The translations under genes and the position numbers were made by a program. Shown in pieces: positions 5,391 to 5,550 of a stretch of DNA of 5,550 nt. The stretch lies in contig CABJAV010000029.1 in the NCBI GenBank assembly GCA_902363675.1, positions 27,191 through 32,740 on the forward strand, in the 5' to 3' direction. The notes beneath the pieces were generated by a model. It did not search any database. It saw only the letters and a program-made list of their open reading frames with translations, and was not told the DNA's origin. The first letter of the stretch is position 1; each line of letters starts with the position of its first letter. This DNA comes from Lachnospiraceae bacterium (GTDB lineage Bacteria; Bacillota; Clostridia; Lachnospirales; Lachnospiraceae).

Positions 5391-5550
5391 AATCAGAAAT
5401 TATTGTATACTCATGGCATGGGAACATGGAAATCTAAAAACAGACACAAATACCTATTACAATATCACATTATTTTTGTCTGCAAATATAGAAAGAAATT
5501 ACTGGTTTCGAGACAGATATCAGATGATATAAAACAGTTTTCGTATGAGA
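5391..5550 (+). mobile_element. IS200/IS605-family insertion sequence, left part only
   Basis: The element is recognised only by its transposase start. The left boundary is not resolved. Only 27 nt separate the recQ stop from the transposase ATG, so the left end with its subterminal hairpin either lies within these bases or overlaps the 3' end of recQ. Elements of this family have no terminal inverted repeats and make no target duplication, so neither can be used to place the edge. The right end is outside the window, and whether a tnpB/IscB-type gene follows cannot be seen. Confidence 0.5.
5418..5550 (+). CDS. tnpA: IS200/IS605-family TnpA (Y1 HUH) transposase, N-terminal part
   Basis: The frame starts at ATG 5418 and is open to the window edge: 44 codons, 3' truncated. 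The stretch KNRHKYLLQYHIIFVCKYRK (residues 7-26) is the first beta strand and basic turn of the Y1 transposase fold, and ISDDIKQ (34-40) begins the following helix. The family excises and inserts single-stranded DNA using an HUH metal site and one tyrosine; both lie beyond the window and cannot be checked. There is no Shine-Dalgarno sequence before the ATG, which is usual for these poorly expressed transposases. The gene lies 27 nt after recQ on the same strand with no terminator between, so read-through from recQ is possible. A different frame from ATG 5414 is also open for a while but stops before the window end and has no transposase resemblance. Confidence 0.85.
   Translation, partial: MGTWKSKNRHKYLLQYHIIFVCKYRKKLLVSRQISDDIKQFSYE

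Noticed and set aside
1..5550. A new anti-phage or other defence system involving RecQ and the transposase
   Set aside because: The RecQ here has an ordinary housekeeping helicase core in its own transcription unit, and the neighbouring genes lack nuclease, NTPase, TIR or toxin signatures. The nearby transposase alone does not make a defence island.

Overview
The window looks like chromosome of a low-to-mid GC Firmicute, most likely a gut clostridium of the Lachnospiraceae type. This is inferred from strong GAGGTG/AAGGAG ribosome binding sites, short intergenic gaps, AT-rich sigma-A-like promoter elements, and a set of families (fibronectin III surface protein, DUF2975 plus small XRE regulator, DUF4153/DUF4173 membrane protein, DUF3783) that commonly occur there. 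No species can be named from the sequence. All genes read on the + strand.

Layout: (a) 2-379 is the 3' end of a fibronectin type III repeat protein, closed by a textbook intrinsic terminator (perfect 16-bp stem, 396-436, then T-run). (b) A sigma-A-like promoter overlaps the terminator's descending arm and starts a tight four-gene cluster, 499-3169: DUF2975 four-helix membrane protein, 72-aa XRE/Cro-type regulator (a YoaS/YozG-like pair), a polytopic DUF4153/DUF4173-type membrane protein with a Gln-rich N-terminal tail, and a small DUF3783 protein. Gaps are 10, 26 and 4 nt. (c) A 220-nt A/G-rich spacer with degenerate short repeats and no convincing gene. (d) recQ (3390-5390), an ATP-dependent DNA helicase started at a TTG codon. 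It has all the helicase motifs, but its C-terminal half is not arranged as in the classical enzyme: the HRDC domain follows the zinc module almost directly, and a winged-helix-like module sits at the extreme C-terminus. (e) The start of an IS200/IS605-family TnpA transposase (5418 to window end), inserted immediately behind recQ and cut by the window edge.

Working together: the DUF2975/XRE/DUF4153 genes are probably a self-regulated membrane module of unknown function, with the XRE protein as the likely local repressor. RecQ is an independent DNA repair/recombination gene. I see no CRISPR array, toxin-antitoxin pair, tRNA, rRNA or riboswitch. The most distinctive item is the RecQ domain order. 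The DUF cluster is the best candidate for an undescribed function, but nothing in the sequence says what that function is.
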